Shown one piece after another: positions 1 to 12,714 of a stretch of DNA of 64,000 nt. Position numbers and translations under genes: made by a program. The DNA lies in contig NC_092679.1 in the NCBI RefSeq assembly GCF_964355755.1, forward strand, positions 10,532,932 through 10,596,931. Direction: 5' to 3'. How positions within the stretch are numbered: position 1 is the stretch's first letter; each line of letters begins with the position of its first letter. The notes below the pieces were generated by a model. The model saw only the letters and a program-made list of their open reading frames with translations, did no database searches and had not been told where the DNA came from. This stretch comes from Antedon mediterranea (lineage: Eukaryota > Echinodermata > Crinoidea > Comatulida > Antedonidae).

Positions 1-184
1 CATGCATACAACTGAAAGGTTATATAAATAACTTTGTATATTTAGATATTCCATAAATATTAAATTCTGTTCAGTTGTATTGTTTTCATTAATTGATTTG
101 AAATGGAATGTGATAGTTTAAATCATGGATGAATTATGAAATACACTTGTACCCCTATCTTATTTAATTATATTTGTCTTTCAG

Positions 185-290
185 TTTGTTGACGATGGTG
201 TTCAAGTGTGTGATTGTCCTACTGGATATTTTGGTTCCATGTGTGAAAACTATGACAATTGTCAGTCGATTGATGCACTGTGTCAAAACG
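185..290 (+). other. EGF gene exon a
   Basis: The exon follows a good acceptor (TTTGTCTTTCAG) and ends before GTAAGT at 291. It encodes the C-terminal half of one EGF repeat (C-D-C-P-T-G-Y-F-G) and the start of the next, and leaves phase 1. Bases 1-184 are intron. Confidence 0.75.
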
Positions 291-2213
291 GTAAGTTTAA
301 TTTATTTTCGATAACTTTGTATATGTTAATTGTATATTTTGTGTTCATTAGACTGTAAAATCAACTTTATATAATGTATGTTTTTGGTTTGAATTTTCAG
401 GAGGTACATGTTCAAATGGTGAAGATACATATTTATGTGCTTGTCCAGATGGTTTTATTGGAAATAATTGTGAAACAAACATCTGTTTAGATAACCCTTG
501 TTTAAATGGAGGTACATGCATGGGATTGGAAGATAGTATGCGATGTGATTGCCCAACTGGATATAGTGGAATACATTGCCAAATACTTGAAAATGCGTGT
601 TTATTACAACCTTGTGCTAATGGTGGAATTTGTTTTATTCTTGAAAATGATTATCGTTGTAACTGCCCTGAAGGATTTGAAGGAAAAGATTGCAGTGTGA
701 ACATAAATGAATGTGCCAGCAACCCTTGCAAAAATGGAGCTACATGCAAAGATCTTGTTAATAACTTTGAATGTATTTGCACACAAGAATGGCAGGGAGA
801 ACTATGTGATCATGTGTCTGACATTATGTCTACTACATTAGAGAATGATCAGCCTACACAGGAATCAATTCATGTTACACATACAAAAGTGTTGCAAACG
901 AAGAAACCAGTTTCTAATGACAACTTACAGCTGTATAATCAAAATGAATCTACGGATACAGAACTTAAGCAGATTTTAATATACTGTTTCTGTGGACTAC
1001 TTATTGTGTTGATAATTATTCTTCTCTGCATTATTGTATATAGAAAAAAACAAATTAATACTGATGACATTGAAAATAGACCTTGTGATAGTGAACCAAA
1101 TAATAAAAAAGTTTACACAGACAATTTTACACAACAGAAAAAAGTATTACCATTATCAAGCATCAGTATTAAAGTTTGCAATGAAGAAAGTGACAGTTAT
1201 AGTAAAGGAACAAGCAAACAATTTTCCAATTTTGAAGATTATAAAAAGGATATTTATTCACAAGTTTTAAAAGAAAATTCTGATTCTTTATCTGAAAAAA
1301 TCTCTAAACATTCATACAAAAAAAAAATTCCAGAGCGAAGGAAACATACTGATATTTGCCAAGTTGAAAGCTATTCACCAGTGCTAATAAAGTAAGTAAA
1401 CTTTTATTTTGTTTATTTTATTTGTAATATAAAAAAATATAATATATAAAATGTTTGTGAACAATAAATTCATAATTCAATTCAATTTCTTTATTGCTGC
1501 AAATGCCATCAAGGGCTAATATCTGCTTAAACATACTACATCATACAAACATATTTACATTTAAAATTGTTGTTATGATTACTATAGTTATTTTCATTAC
1601 TAAATAAATAAATAATAAATAACCTTTTGCTTTTGCATATTACTAAATCACACCAATTTTTTTTTAGGTCCGATGTACAAGGAAAGCAAGGGAAACAATT
1701 AAATATTAGTGAAAACTCAACACTAAGGAAAGAGCAATGTTCGAAGGCAGATTGTTTAGCTACACAGGTAGGTAAAGTTTAATTTATAATTTTACGAATT
1801 TTAAGTTATGGTATAATACAATGTAGCTATATCTATTCACCAACTGCTAACTTGCATAGAAAACTATAATTCAAACACCCTAAAAAAATTAAAATTATTT
1901 TAAAACAAGGAGTACTTTACTTTGAGAAATTAGCCTTTAACAATAGATGGAGGCAGCTGGTAGGTAATTACCTGCATAATACAGTATATCACACTCGCTC
2001 TTAAAAGCAATTACATAAGGTTCAGTGCCTTAACTAATTGATCACATCAATAATATATCGGAATTGTACCTATACACAATATGCTTAAATTTCTAATTAC
2101 ACTCATACAATTGGTAAAAATTGTGACTTAACAGCTGTTAAAATGTGTACAAAATGATACTGTATTCTTGCATTCTACTTATTCTATGTTTCATTATATT
2201 TTAATAGGTTTAA
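185..2213 (+). CDS. Delta-like EGF-repeat type I membrane protein, 3' exons
   Basis: Four exons join in frame: 185-290, 401-1391, 1668-1767 and 2208-2213, with intron phases 1, 2 and 0. The product starts inside one EGF repeat and continues with four complete EGF repeats. Three of these carry the O-fucose consensus C-x4-T-C (NGGTC, NGGTC, NGATC); the last looks calcium-binding but has Asn in place of the leading Asp (NINEC). A Ser/Thr/Asn-rich juxtamembrane stretch follows, then one helix at 973-1041 and a basic stop-transfer RKK. The cytoplasmic tail is 151 residues and ends in A-T-Q-V. Known: Delta ligands have a DSL domain, several EGF repeats, a tail of about 150 residues and a C-terminal ATEV-like PDZ ligand. 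Inferred: this is a Delta homologue acting at the cell surface as a Notch ligand. The DSL domain is outside the window, so another EGF-type receptor cannot be excluded. Confidence 0.7.
401..1391 (+). other. EGF gene exon b (EGF repeats, transmembrane helix, tail)
   Basis: The exon starts after TTTTCAG and finishes at the donor GTAAGT (1392-1397). Reading through the donor would give a stop at 1393-1395 (TAA). Splicing to 1668 restores the lysine codon and extends the tail by 33 residues. It holds the rest of EGF 2, EGFs 3-5, the transmembrane helix and most of the cytoplasmic tail, which is rich in Lys and Ser. Confidence 0.75.
1472..1530 (-). mobile_element. Short LINE 3' tail inside the EGF gene intron
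   Basis: Read on the minus strand, the segment has a gene-end-like stretch, an AATAAAG signal and a repeated AATTG tail, as in 5'-truncated LINE or SINE insertions. Only the terminal 60 bases are recognisable, so the clade is not assignable. It lies in the 1392-1667 intron. Confidence 0.4.
1668..1767 (+). other. EGF gene exon c (cytoplasmic tail)
   Basis: The exon follows a T-rich acceptor (TTTTTTTTTAG) and ends at CAG before GTAGGT. It is 100 bases, enters in phase 2 and leaves in phase 0, and encodes 33 tail residues ending C-L-A-T-Q. Without splicing the frame would close five codons later with V-G-K-V. Confidence 0.65.
2208..2213 (+). other. Minimal terminal coding exon (Val-stop)
   Basis: After the acceptor TATATTTTAATAG, the first two codons are GTT TAA. 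In phase 0 this adds a single valine and a stop, making the C-terminus A-T-Q-V, a class I PDZ ligand (T-x-V). The exon continues as 3' UTR. The call rests on acceptor quality and on the biological sense of the terminus. Confidence 0.55.
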
Positions 2214-2880
2214 CAGACTTTGGTTCTACTAAAGAGAATGGTGCCTTGTTGCTGCTCAGTCCGTTCCATTTTAATCGCAACTTTTCCATCTGTGGCTGAT
2301 ACAAAAAAAAAGGAAATTATTAACTTGAGGCAAGATAACTGCTGAGGATTTATTTTTATTGCAATTTGTCACTTCTATTTATTATTAAATGTTATGTAAT
2401 GAATTTGTATAAATATATCAAATTTGCTTGAAATAATTTATATATTTTTGTGATTTAAAAAATGCTAATTAAGCAGTATAAAAATAATTTTTTAAAAATG
2501 TAGGCATTCTGTTTTGTTTTACCATGGAGAAAATATTTAACATTACCTTTTTCCATGGTTCTACATAATTAATGGACCAAAGTATATATTTGAATTTCCA
2601 ATTGATAACAATGTTATTTAACTATTTATAACTTGATAAATACAGTATATGTTAATGGTGAGAGAAGGAGTGAGAGGGAAGGAGTGAGGACATTAAAAGA
2701 AAAAGACAAAGCCTATTTTTCTTATAGAAATTATTGCAGATGAGCAAAAAAAACTTCATCAAAGAAAAATAAATTAAATTTATAAGATGAACCATTTTTG
2801 TATATGCTCTTTATTTATAGAAAATTCATGTGCATTTTGTATATACACTAAGAAAGAATAAATATGTGCAAGAAATATTT
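2214..2880 (+). other. Probable 3' UTR of the EGF gene
   Basis: No reading frame is evident. Candidate polyadenylation signals are ATTAAA at 2384-2389 and AATAAA at 2768-2773 and 2857-2862. Which one is used cannot be told from the sequence. Confidence 0.35.
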
Positions 2881-3097
2881 TTGCAAAATTTCAAACATAT
2901 ATTATTAATAAGCGTCTGTTTTTGTTGGTATAAAATAACTGCGTACACAAAACCATTTGTGTGTTGGTTCATTGTAACTGCAATTTTAACTTGCGAACTA
3001 GCAAGGTTTGCTAGTGGATAAAATGGTAAATGGTCATTAATAGAGGTTGTCCCTTACGAAAGGTGGATAGACTGGCGATAGTACTAACTATTTCCGT

Positions 3098-3270
3098 TAC
3101 TACATTAGCTGTCGATCATTCTACATTAGCTGGTGTTGATTTTTTATTTACTACATAAGCTGTTGGTGTTTCTACAGTACATTAGCTGGAGGTTTTACTA
3201 CATAAGCGGTGGGTTGTTCTACATTAACAGTTGTTTTGACATTAGCCGGCGTTTTCTATATTAGCGGTTG
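3098..3270 (+). repeat. Degenerate minisatellite (CTACATTAGCTG units)
   Basis: About eight imperfect units of 16-33 bases share the core CTACATTAGCTG followed by a GT/T-rich stretch. Units vary (ACATAAGC, ACATTAGC, ATATTAGC) and spacing is irregular, so the array is old. The rest of 2881-4690 shows no gene. Confidence 0.7.
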
Positions 3271-3725
3271 TAACAAGCAGTTATTTTCCAATAAACTGCA
3301 GAACTGGTGCACATATATTTTGAATACCCAAAATGTCAGAAAGGCCAATAACAATAATAACAGTGATTTATAATAAATACTGGAATAAGTTGCCAAATGG
3401 ATATAATATTGCTGTGTATGTTAAAGTCTCAATCTGGCTTTCACCATCTTACAAAACAAAATACAAATGTTAGATATTACCAGTTTATTAATCACACATT
3501 TTTAACACTCTTTTACAATTACATTTCTTATTACAATAATTACTATTAAATAATTAAGTGGTAAATCAATTTAACGAAAATTGGAATGATGAGAAGTCCA
3601 GTGGTGCGAAATATTTGGCATTGTATGTCCTTGTTTGGAATATTGATTGTAATTGATAGAATGCTAAGACTTCATTTCATTCATTCATTTTCTCACCATT
3701 TCACATTGTAGCACTGTAGTAGTAA

Positions 3726-3800
3726 CTAGATGGTACGCTCGATTCGCTCACGTACCATCTAGTTCCGATAGTACACTCGATTCGCTCACGTACCATCTAG
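3726..3800. repeat. Hairpin and its tandem duplicate
   Basis: CTAGATGGTACG (3726-3737) and CGTACCATCTAG (3751-3762) are perfect 12 bp inverted arms round a 13-base loop. The unit is repeated at 3763-3800 with three changes in the left arm, so only the first copy folds perfectly. Confidence 0.8.
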
Positions 3801-4699
3801 GTTCTCGAATACACAGTAATATTCAAATGTACGTACCACAGGACTAATACATGTGGTTTGCAGGAACGAATAAATAGACACAGTGATTTACTTGAGTCAA
3901 ATTTAAACAAACCCAATTTGTGTTTTGAATGTAACAAACATTAGGGTGTTGAGGGATGGTGAAGATGATGGGTACAAAGAGGAATCATTTTAAAATATAT
4001 TCTTTATCCGTAACGTTATTATTTTTTATAAATAATATACCACTAAACACAGTAAAACATTTGCGATTTAATACTTTGTTGAAACTGTCACTGTCATAGT
4101 TGATTGAAATAGTACATGTAACGATACACCACTACGACGTTTATATTTTTTGTAATTATTAATTAATACAATTAACATTGAGAAGCAACTGTCAGTAATA
4201 AAGTTTTTTTGTATAATTATGTGTTTAAACAGTATCTACACTCACAGAAATTTGCGCTTCAAAAAATAGTTTATGTATTTATTGATCAAGGTTTTAAGTT
4301 TATCCACAAGGGCCCATATTATTGTGGGCAGGTATTTTTCAGCATCGACATCCATTAGACAGTGTACACCACAATCGTCAATAAATAAATATCTAACTCA
4401 ACTTAAATAGTAAACAGGGTTACATTAGGTGGTTAAAATCATTGCCGAACGTATGAACCAACTTTATATACCATCGAGTAAACATTCTAGAAAGTAACGC
4501 GTGATTTACTGAATTTTTCCCTACTTAAATTTATAGATAGATTAGACATTCCATGATGTGATATCACTGATCAAACACTGGACAAATAAAATACTGTAAA
4601 AAATGTGATATAAATATCTGTGTAATCTTGTTAGTAAACAGTTAGTTCGCATGTACAGTATATATCTAGTATAACAAGCACGAATGTGCAATACTCGGG

Positions 4700-4984
4700 G
4701 TGCAGTAAAAGAAGCTGTAATGACGTCATAAGACCGGATGTAACGTCACATACATATCAATAAGCTCTACCAAATACGGCTATACGGTACCATCTTTGAG
4801 ACGTGATATTGCTGCATCCGGTTTGAAATTTAAAAATATGGCTCTATAGCTTTAAGGACATGTCCCTGTAGTATATTCATGCCAAAATCCCAGCTCAATA
4901 TTACAACGAATAAGGGAGGAGTAGTACTTTATAAATCGCACTTTTTACTCAATAGTGTCCAGATGGACGAAGAGGAGAAGATGA
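4700..4984 (+). promoter_or_regulatory. Candidate promoter and first coding exon
   Basis: A full CRE/ATF palindrome TGACGTCA lies at 4721-4728 with a second CGTCA half-site about 16 bases on, and a CCGGAT ETS-like core between them. Downstream, an ATG in good context (4963) opens M-D-E-E-E-K-M and runs into GTAAGT at 4985. Without splicing the frame stops at 4993; the same frame is then open to 5211 but resembles no family I recognise. No matching downstream exon was found. The CRE motif also occurs inside a repeat family in this window, so the site alone is weak evidence. Confidence 0.25.
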
Positions 4985-4990
4985 GTAAGT

Positions 4991-7900
4991 CCTAGACTCG
5001 GGTACCCCGAGTAAAAAGGCCTAAAAAAGTAATTGAGTTAGGAAACTGTATCACACGAAAGCTTATTGTACTACGGCTGAAAAACTGGGTATTTGGAAAC
5101 CTCGGACTGGGTATGCGCAAACCCCAAAGCATGTCTGGGAGAAGAAAGTCTGAGACTATGCAGGCTGTAAGACCTGTTCAATTTTTTGGGCGAAAAGGTG
5201 TGTATAGGTGAAGAATTGTTTAGTGAGTATGTTTGTCGGCAGCTGGGAAATTGGACTTCAGGAATTCGTTCATTTCATACTATATTTCTTATATTAAATA
5301 GACTATAAATAAAAAAGCATCATTTAATAAACGTTTTATTTAGGTTGGTATACCCACTCTGGTTGTGACAGTACACTATGACTGAATTAGATTGTGATTT
5401 GGCAATGTTGTAAATGATTTTATAATATTTGTGGTTTGCTGATACTAATAGGCTACTGTGAAACCGAAAAACTGTTATTATATGGGTATGATAGTAGGGA
5501 GCAGCATTGGTATTGCCAACATTAACATAATTGCACTACTTTTATACTTTTTAACGGAAGCTTTCATAACCTTTCATGTCCCAGAAAAAAATTCAATTAT
5601 ATATGGGCCTAGAAATTAATGGATATTGAAAATATCAGAAACAAGCAGACAGCGGAGCTTCTGTATTGAAATCTTTTCAGCACAATAAGTGTGTCAGTCA
5701 GCACAGCACATTTAATTTCAAAATCATTTAAACACTTTATTTTTAATCTGTCTACCGAACCAAATAAATTAGAATGTGGTGATTTTTATTTTTGACTGCT
5801 ACACATCTGCCATTACAGGCTGTCTTCTGGGAAAATGCATCAATTCAAGTACCCTTTACCCCACAAAAACTATACTTATATATATTTAAATGAAAAAGAT
5901 AAATAAATTTAACTTAATAAATCTTTTCTCCATCAATCTATCCTTATATTAAATTTCATAAAACATTAGAATTTGGGCGCTCATAGAGTAATTTCCTTCT
6001 ATATGACTGTAATGATGCATCGCTCTATACCTAAAACCAAGAAAGAATTCCTTCTTTCAACTAAAAAGTGTATATAATAATATAATATATTAAATGCCAC
6101 TATATATTAAAAATGATATTTACCAAAGAATTATTGAAGAAATCTTGTAAACAGAACAAGAAAGCAGCCTTTAAGTTTGGTTACTTAAAGTAATTAATCA
6201 CTGAAAGAAACATTCTTTTCATTTTATGTTGACAAAGTACTTTAAATTCGCCTCAAGAAATGTCCCACTTCAAATACTATGTACACCACCTCCAGAGGCG
6301 TAGGCTGGTTTATATCTGGGGATGTGTAAATGAAACCAAATATGCAGTCTTTAGGACCTCAAACGAATGAGGAAAGAAAATGTTGAAAAATAGAAGAGCT
6401 GCTTGGTCTAACTAAATACAGTATAATCATAGTGGACCAAACTCAACATGACAGTCATGCAATAAACAATGTTTAGCTACATTTAAAATTTAATATTATA
6501 CAGATATTGACTGCTTAGAGGCTAAATATAAGATTTGACATCCCAGAGGGACTGATATTTTGTTCGAGAAAATATATATTGGATTTTATATGTTTAATGA
6601 CAGGGACATGAAAATTACGCGAAAATTACTCAGTCAATATCATCCTACTCGAGAATAAATACAATATGATCCTCGCAGCGGTAGTCATGTAATGCAGCTT
6701 CAACCAATTACGTTCACGTATTTACATAGGCTATGTAATATAAAAAATTACTGGATTGAAATGCAAAAATATATTACAAAATGGTATTTCATAATTCATA
6801 TATCCATTCATATATAAATGGTATTTATTTACTATGTACTATTTCACCATATACATAGCCCTTTTCTCACAGGCTGAGATGCCAGTATAGGTGCCTGCAT
6901 CGGTGCCTGCATCGTTACCGGCATATATTCTCATGACTATCCTGCCAGGAATTAACCTGTATATACCGACTTTCAGTAAGAAAGGATGCAAGTATATCCG
7001 TCAAATAAAAGTGTCTGTCAAAATACTATTTGTTGAGGGTGTTCTTTATTATTTATGTTAAATACAGTATTCTTATGGCAACCAATTCAATTCTATAGTT
7101 TGTTTATGCAGTATATACTATGCACCCGTTCTGACAGATTGCACATCTCGCATTGCAGGCAATAACATTACTAGGTGTTGAGCAGGTCTGGCTGATGCCG
7201 GCATGTGACCAGAAAACAGAAAACCATACCGGCATGATAATAGAATATTCCCTGTATATTGCCGGCACACAGTTTTGTGAGACATAAGCTCATGTATGTG
7301 TATCATTAAATGGTTTAGACAATTATACTGTATTCACTGTAACAACAGAGTATCTAAGTCTACTATAATTAAATATTTTGAGCACAGAAATGTTCATAAT
7401 ATTTACAACTATTTAGACCTATACAATACACACATGCATAATGACTAATCACTAATACAATTATTCTCTACCATCTGCTCTACAAGACCACTTATAGGCC
7501 TACTACAAGAACAGACAAAGTATTGTATACAAAATAGCCTGTTGAATGCGGCTATGCCTGGTTGATTCATGACTAAAATTTCCTCCCTTCTTTCAAACAA
7601 AGGCAAACATGTTGGTATACTCCCAACATTTTAACACCAAATTTGAATTATTATACTGTATACCAATTATATCAGAGTTGGCCAAAAGTCTTCATACTTA
7701 GTACTAGTTAGTTAAAATTAATCTTCATTAATAACCAGTCAGATTCTGTTCATGATCCACTTAAGAAAATGCCATTGCAAACAAAACTTAGTGTTAAGAA
7801 CAAAAGAGATGGTCAATGAAAACAAATACAAAGAAAAGTAGGGGCTTCAGAGTACACCAACAAAGTGTTTGATTGTCCAAAATAAAACAATACCATATAA

Positions 7901-8559
7901 TTTAATGAGATTTTAATAGTACAACAAAAATATATAAAGAAACCATGTTTTAGTTGTAAATTGCATCAATTGTTGCAATAAGATGCAACAAATAAGCCAC
8001 TCCCATCTCCACCTAGATTAATTATGTTTTAAGTTCCACCTTATCTGGCCTGGGGATAGCCACCATTTTGAAAATACAAAATGGCCACCTTAAAATATAG
8101 ATTTTTGCTCATATATCAGCTTCTACATGTATGGATATGGTTTTGGTGGCAAAGTATATGTTTTGAGGGTCAAGGAATCCAAATACAGCAAATTCAAGCA
8201 AATGTTATGTAAAGGAATACAGTATACTGTAGGTTGACGTATGCACTCTAATTGACTAAGGTTACAGTTACAGTAGGCCTACACAATTTTTAATAAACCT
8301 CATGCTAGAAGCTGCTTTTCTTTTAGTTTTTGATATTTAAATTGTTTTTAATTGGAGAACTGATGATAAGACCTTTTGTTTGAAATCGTGTGAAACCCCA
8401 ATAGCCGAGTTGTTAAGTAAGCTGGCAGGAATAAATGTGGGCTATCACGGTCCCTGGGATACTTCTGCCCATGTTGCAAGCAATTTCAAACGTCTTCCTT
8501 CTTGGGCAGAAACAGTCCACTGTGTCGCGGAAATTAGTTTCAAAAGATGGTTAAACTAA
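4991..8559. other. No gene seen
   Basis: AT-rich sequence without a convincing coding stretch. Around 6900-6975 and 7205-7270 there are two diverged, GC-richer segments sharing ACCGGCAT and CCTGTATAT, probably remnants of one repeat. The minus-strand frame across 7118-7306 is a product of that repeat. Confidence 0.4.
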
Positions 8560-9005
8560 ATATTAAATGTATTAATTATACCAATTAGGATGGTATTTAT
8601 TTGAATAAACGCCCAACACCTCCCCAATAAAACATCACTTAGAATAATAATCTAATAAACGCCCATCCACATTTATACACACAATATTTTATTATATTTA
8701 TAAGACAATTATATTGTAGTAGAATTTATCGGACTGTTATCTAAAATTGACCAAGCATTTGTTATTCTTTTGTACCACTTCTCATATCTATTAGAGGATT
8801 TTATTTGATTAAACATATCCCTCGAATAAGCACCTCCCTCGAATGAACTTGACCGCCTCCCCACTTCCGCCCTATAAGGGCCCTACCAACAACGTCCAAG
8901 CCAGAACGTCCTTCTAAAACCTTTTATTATTACATTCCGAGAACCATATCGTCTAAACTTCCTAGAGGGTGAGCGAGCGAAGCGAGCTCCCTCCTCTAGT
9001 TGTTT
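8560..9005. repeat. Dispersed repeat C, copy 1
   Basis: The segment holds AATAAACGCCC motifs, the stretch TCCCTCGAATAAGCACCTCC and a terminal palindrome of GAGC units (8962-8999, CTAGAGGG to CCTCTAG). The same order recurs at 34485-34765 and part of it at 57840-58030; a fragment is at 14790-14860. No coding capacity is seen. It is probably a non-autonomous DNA element or a relic. Confidence 0.6.
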
Positions 9006-9879
9006 AAAAATGAGTATATCACGATGAATTACTTTCATCAGGCTGCAGCCTATTGAATTGTTTTTAAATGGCTTTTCATATAATGACTTCACTAGGAAAC
9101 AGGTATGGTAGGAAGTTGTTAAACAATCAATATTTCCATTCTCAAATTTGTTCACATTGGGTAAATTGGGTGGACTATATCCATATAAAATCAATGGCTA
9201 AGGGGACTGGTTTAAAAGCAATCAATAATGGGCCTTTCAGACCTCCATAAAATAAATCGTTCCCACGGATTGTCCTCCATGTTGATTGGTTGAAATTCGA
9301 TCTGGTTTATTCTTCACTCCTTTTATTCAAAAGTAATTAACATCCACAAATTCCTTTTCAACAAGTACTTTGGTTGGCTTAATCTAAAGTGTTATGAAAT
9401 CACACCATTTTTATTCACTTGTCAATACACTATCTGAAAGCGGGAATAACTCATCAAAATCATGAAACAATATTTTCATTTTGGTGCCCAGCGGTTATCA
9501 TAATAATCATTCACACTGTTAGGCAACAAGTCAAAGTACTTTGGGCTTAGCCTAAATACTGTCATTTTTTTAATCAAAACACAAGAGCTTTATTAACTAT
9601 TAATGAGAATTTGTGTATATATTTTTGTTTTTTAAGTTTTTCTAATTTGGATGCATAATTATATAACTTTTTTTCTATTATTAATTTAAAATTCATTATT
9701 TTATTTCAAATCAAATTATATAGGTTAAAATATAGAATGAATGGTAAGTGATTGCATTCATTTTAGCCTGTTCAATAAAATAGCCAGTTAGCTCTCATAG
9801 CTCTTGCGTCACTTCTGTTAAGTCCAAAGTATATAATACTGATTGTATTTACAATAACATTACAATTGGAAGTCACAAA
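9006..9879. other. No gene seen
   Basis: Low-complexity AT-rich sequence. Short open frames at 9068-9250 (+) and 8883-9194 (-) overlap each other and repeat C, and have no recognisable motif. Confidence 0.4.
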
Positions 9880-10350
9880 CACTTATATTTGGTAATGCAA
9901 ATCCTACTTTTAAAATTCATCTGGACATATGATGATGTCACAACATCCGATAGGCAAAGTTTTGACATGAATTCATATCTACAATTCTACAGCTTAGTTA
10001 TAAACATGAGGGTTCAACGTTTATTTTGAGAAGCTTTAAGCAGATTCAAATTCACAGTAAAGGTGAATATTATTAAAATTATTAACATTTTAAAAAATTC
10101 AAATGGTTGTAACTCATGGTAAAGAACATATACAAATTGTGGAAAAAAGTGGGGTAGGTTATACTGATAAAGCAGGATGTCCTCTATTAAATGTGATTAA
10201 CAGTACAAATAAGAAAATATATTCCTGTATTTAAAATTTCACATTATGAATTCATATCTACAATATATCACCTTTCATAATACATTTTAAAAATATGTGG
10301 TCACTGTTTATCCAATTATTTTCACAAATTTGAATTAAATTACCTTTTTC
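9880..10350 (-). repeat. Family A fragment
   Basis: The segment contains the family A signature (CATATGATGATGTCAC, then ACATCCGATAGG) and the recurring GAATTCATATCTACAA motif twice. Neither family terminus is present, so this is an internal piece of the same repeat as the copies at 27654 and 58500. Confidence 0.55.
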
Positions 10351-11171
10351 TGAGCCCATGATTTTTGATGTGCAATTATAGAGTGTAATCACCTAATTTT
10401 TACCTCAACATAGCAATAAACTTATCAGTATCATAGTGGAGAATTGAAACCGAATAGATAACTCTCAACATAGCATAGTACTTAGTAGCATACATATAAA
10501 GATACAGTTAAAATAATGAAGAGAACATCCAGAGATTAGAAAACAGTTATGGTTGCAAGGAAATTTGTATTATTGGACTTTGGACAGTCAACAACAAATT
10601 TGAGCAGAATATTCAACCTCTTCAATGAACTTGTATATTATGCAGATGTTGTTGTTCTCATTATAACTATTTAATCTACTCTATACATACCACACCAACC
10701 TTTACTATGAACTAATAAGCAGATGTTCAAATTCTCATAATTACTTTAAAATGTAAATTAATTATAACCAAAGCAAATGCAGATTTGAAAGTTGTTTGTT
10801 TATTCATTCATTAGTGAAATACATTATGCATGGGATGAGTAGAATCTTGCAATATAGAATGTGTTTTAATCGATTTTCAATAGAGCTCTTCTTAATTCCA
10901 ATGATATGATTTGGGCCTATGTACTATAAGGGCAAATTTTAGTTTAGAGGGCAGAATATAGACAGTAGTGGATAAATGGTTGCTAAATAGTTTTAGTCTA
11001 GATTTTGGCGGTTTTGTGAGATTCTATAACTGAGATCGGTAAATATTGTGCAAATCGTTTGATGCTGCTAACCTAAGCTAGGTAATTTGTATGGACATCT
11101 ATTGCATAAATTTTGTAGTGTTTTTTTATTGTGCTACATTGTTAACCAGTTAAAAAATGTAACATTGTAAT
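10351..11171. other. No gene seen
   Basis: AT-rich sequence with no open frame of note, no repeat signature that I recognise elsewhere in the window and no splice-bounded coding stretch. Confidence 0.4.
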
Positions 11172-11571
11172 AATTCGTCGTCGACACCACGAAGTGACAC
11201 TAACCGCGTAATTGATGAAAACAGCGTTTCGAGAAAAACACGATTGAAGAAACGAGCTTCACAAAACACACGATTTCGTCCTCAAAAAATGTCACTAAGA
11301 TTTTTAATTTACATACATACAAAGTTAGACAATCCAGCTACCCATTACTTTAATTTAATTTTAATCATATTAATTAATTACCAAGTAAATTAAAGTTAAA
11401 CATTAGTGTCACTTCGTGAAACCGAAATATTCATTTCCCTACGCAGTTTACGCTTACGAAGTGACACTAATGCAGTTAGTGTCACTTCGTGAAACCGCAA
11501 ATTCCATTTCACCGCGTATTTCTAGTGCGTTGGAAGTGACACTACTGTGTAATTCATAGCTTTCCAATGCA

Positions 11572-11970
11572 ATGATCTTACATCATAACAATTATGTATG
11601 GTCCTTGATAAGTGAACACGATTATATATACATTACAAACAGTCATGTCTCTTTTAAGTCTTGCCTGCACTATCCGACTTGCTTCATCTTCCTTTTCCAT
11701 CACATCTCAAGTACAATCTCTTCCTTGTTTATTGCATGGCCATCTCCAATGAGATGGCCATTTAATGTATTGTTTTCATTGATTTCCCTTTTGATTCTAT
11801 TCATTTTTCCATTATTTTAGTTTGTTAGTTTTCATAAATTCTATTATTTTGATTTAATTTTTAATTGTTGTATGTTATTGTCTTATCAAATTGCATTTTT
11901 GTGAGGTTCTTTCTATCTAATGATCACCTTCGACTGGATGGACCACCCTAGTATAGTAAAATATTGTTGA
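11572..11970 (+). mobile_element. Possible LINE 3' end inside the 2.2 kb element
   Basis: The stretch ends in a short unique block and then GTTGAAATAAATAAAATC, the usual shape of a LINE 3' UTR with poly(A)-like signal. No reverse transcriptase residues are visible upstream, so the insertion would be 5'-truncated. Confidence 0.3.
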
Positions 11971-12714
11971 AATAAATAAAATCAAACTTAATGTGACCAA
12001 CATTAATGTGATGTGCTTAAATGGACACAATGGCGTAATCCCTACCATATTTGGGCACATCACACTTTTTTTGTCAAAATGGTTTGATAGTGTAGACAGG
12101 GTTAGGTTATTTATAAATGAAACAACCACATCAAATAAATCTAAAAACATAGGTTGACCTACTTTAACACTTTTAATAAAAACTACAAATTACATAGACA
12201 TATAAATAGGCCTATCTGGAATGTACAGTAAGCATAATGTACATATTCATATTTTTTTTCCATATTATAATAAATATTAGTTATTTTTTCAACATTGAAC
12301 AATTAATAATTCAGTAATACAATACTTATGCCCGTATTAATTTATATCAAAGATAATTCTCTATGGTTATAAATCATTAAATACTTAATCAATGTCGTTA
12401 CATTATTTTTTTCTGTATCAGTATGCTTTTTAATTGATTCAATCCATTGTTCTGTGATGTACACATCCTCTAAAATGCTCATATAACATAAACACTTGCT
12501 ACAGGCTGCCTACACCTCCCCTTTTTAAACCTTGGACTTGATACCTTCTCCCTTAAATTGAGGTAGACAGATTGCTTGTTGATCGAATTTCGGTTGTTGC
12601 CCCTTATCTTATTTTCTTGAAACTGTTATGAAAACAAAAAACACATTTTAACAGTGATTTCTTATTGTTAAAAATCAAGCAGAGTAGTTTAGCCTAGAAT
12701 AGAGAGTCTACTCT

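Noticed and set aside
7118-7306. Minus-strand 62-codon frame
   Set aside because: It covers a GC-richer diverged repeat and has no recognisable motif.
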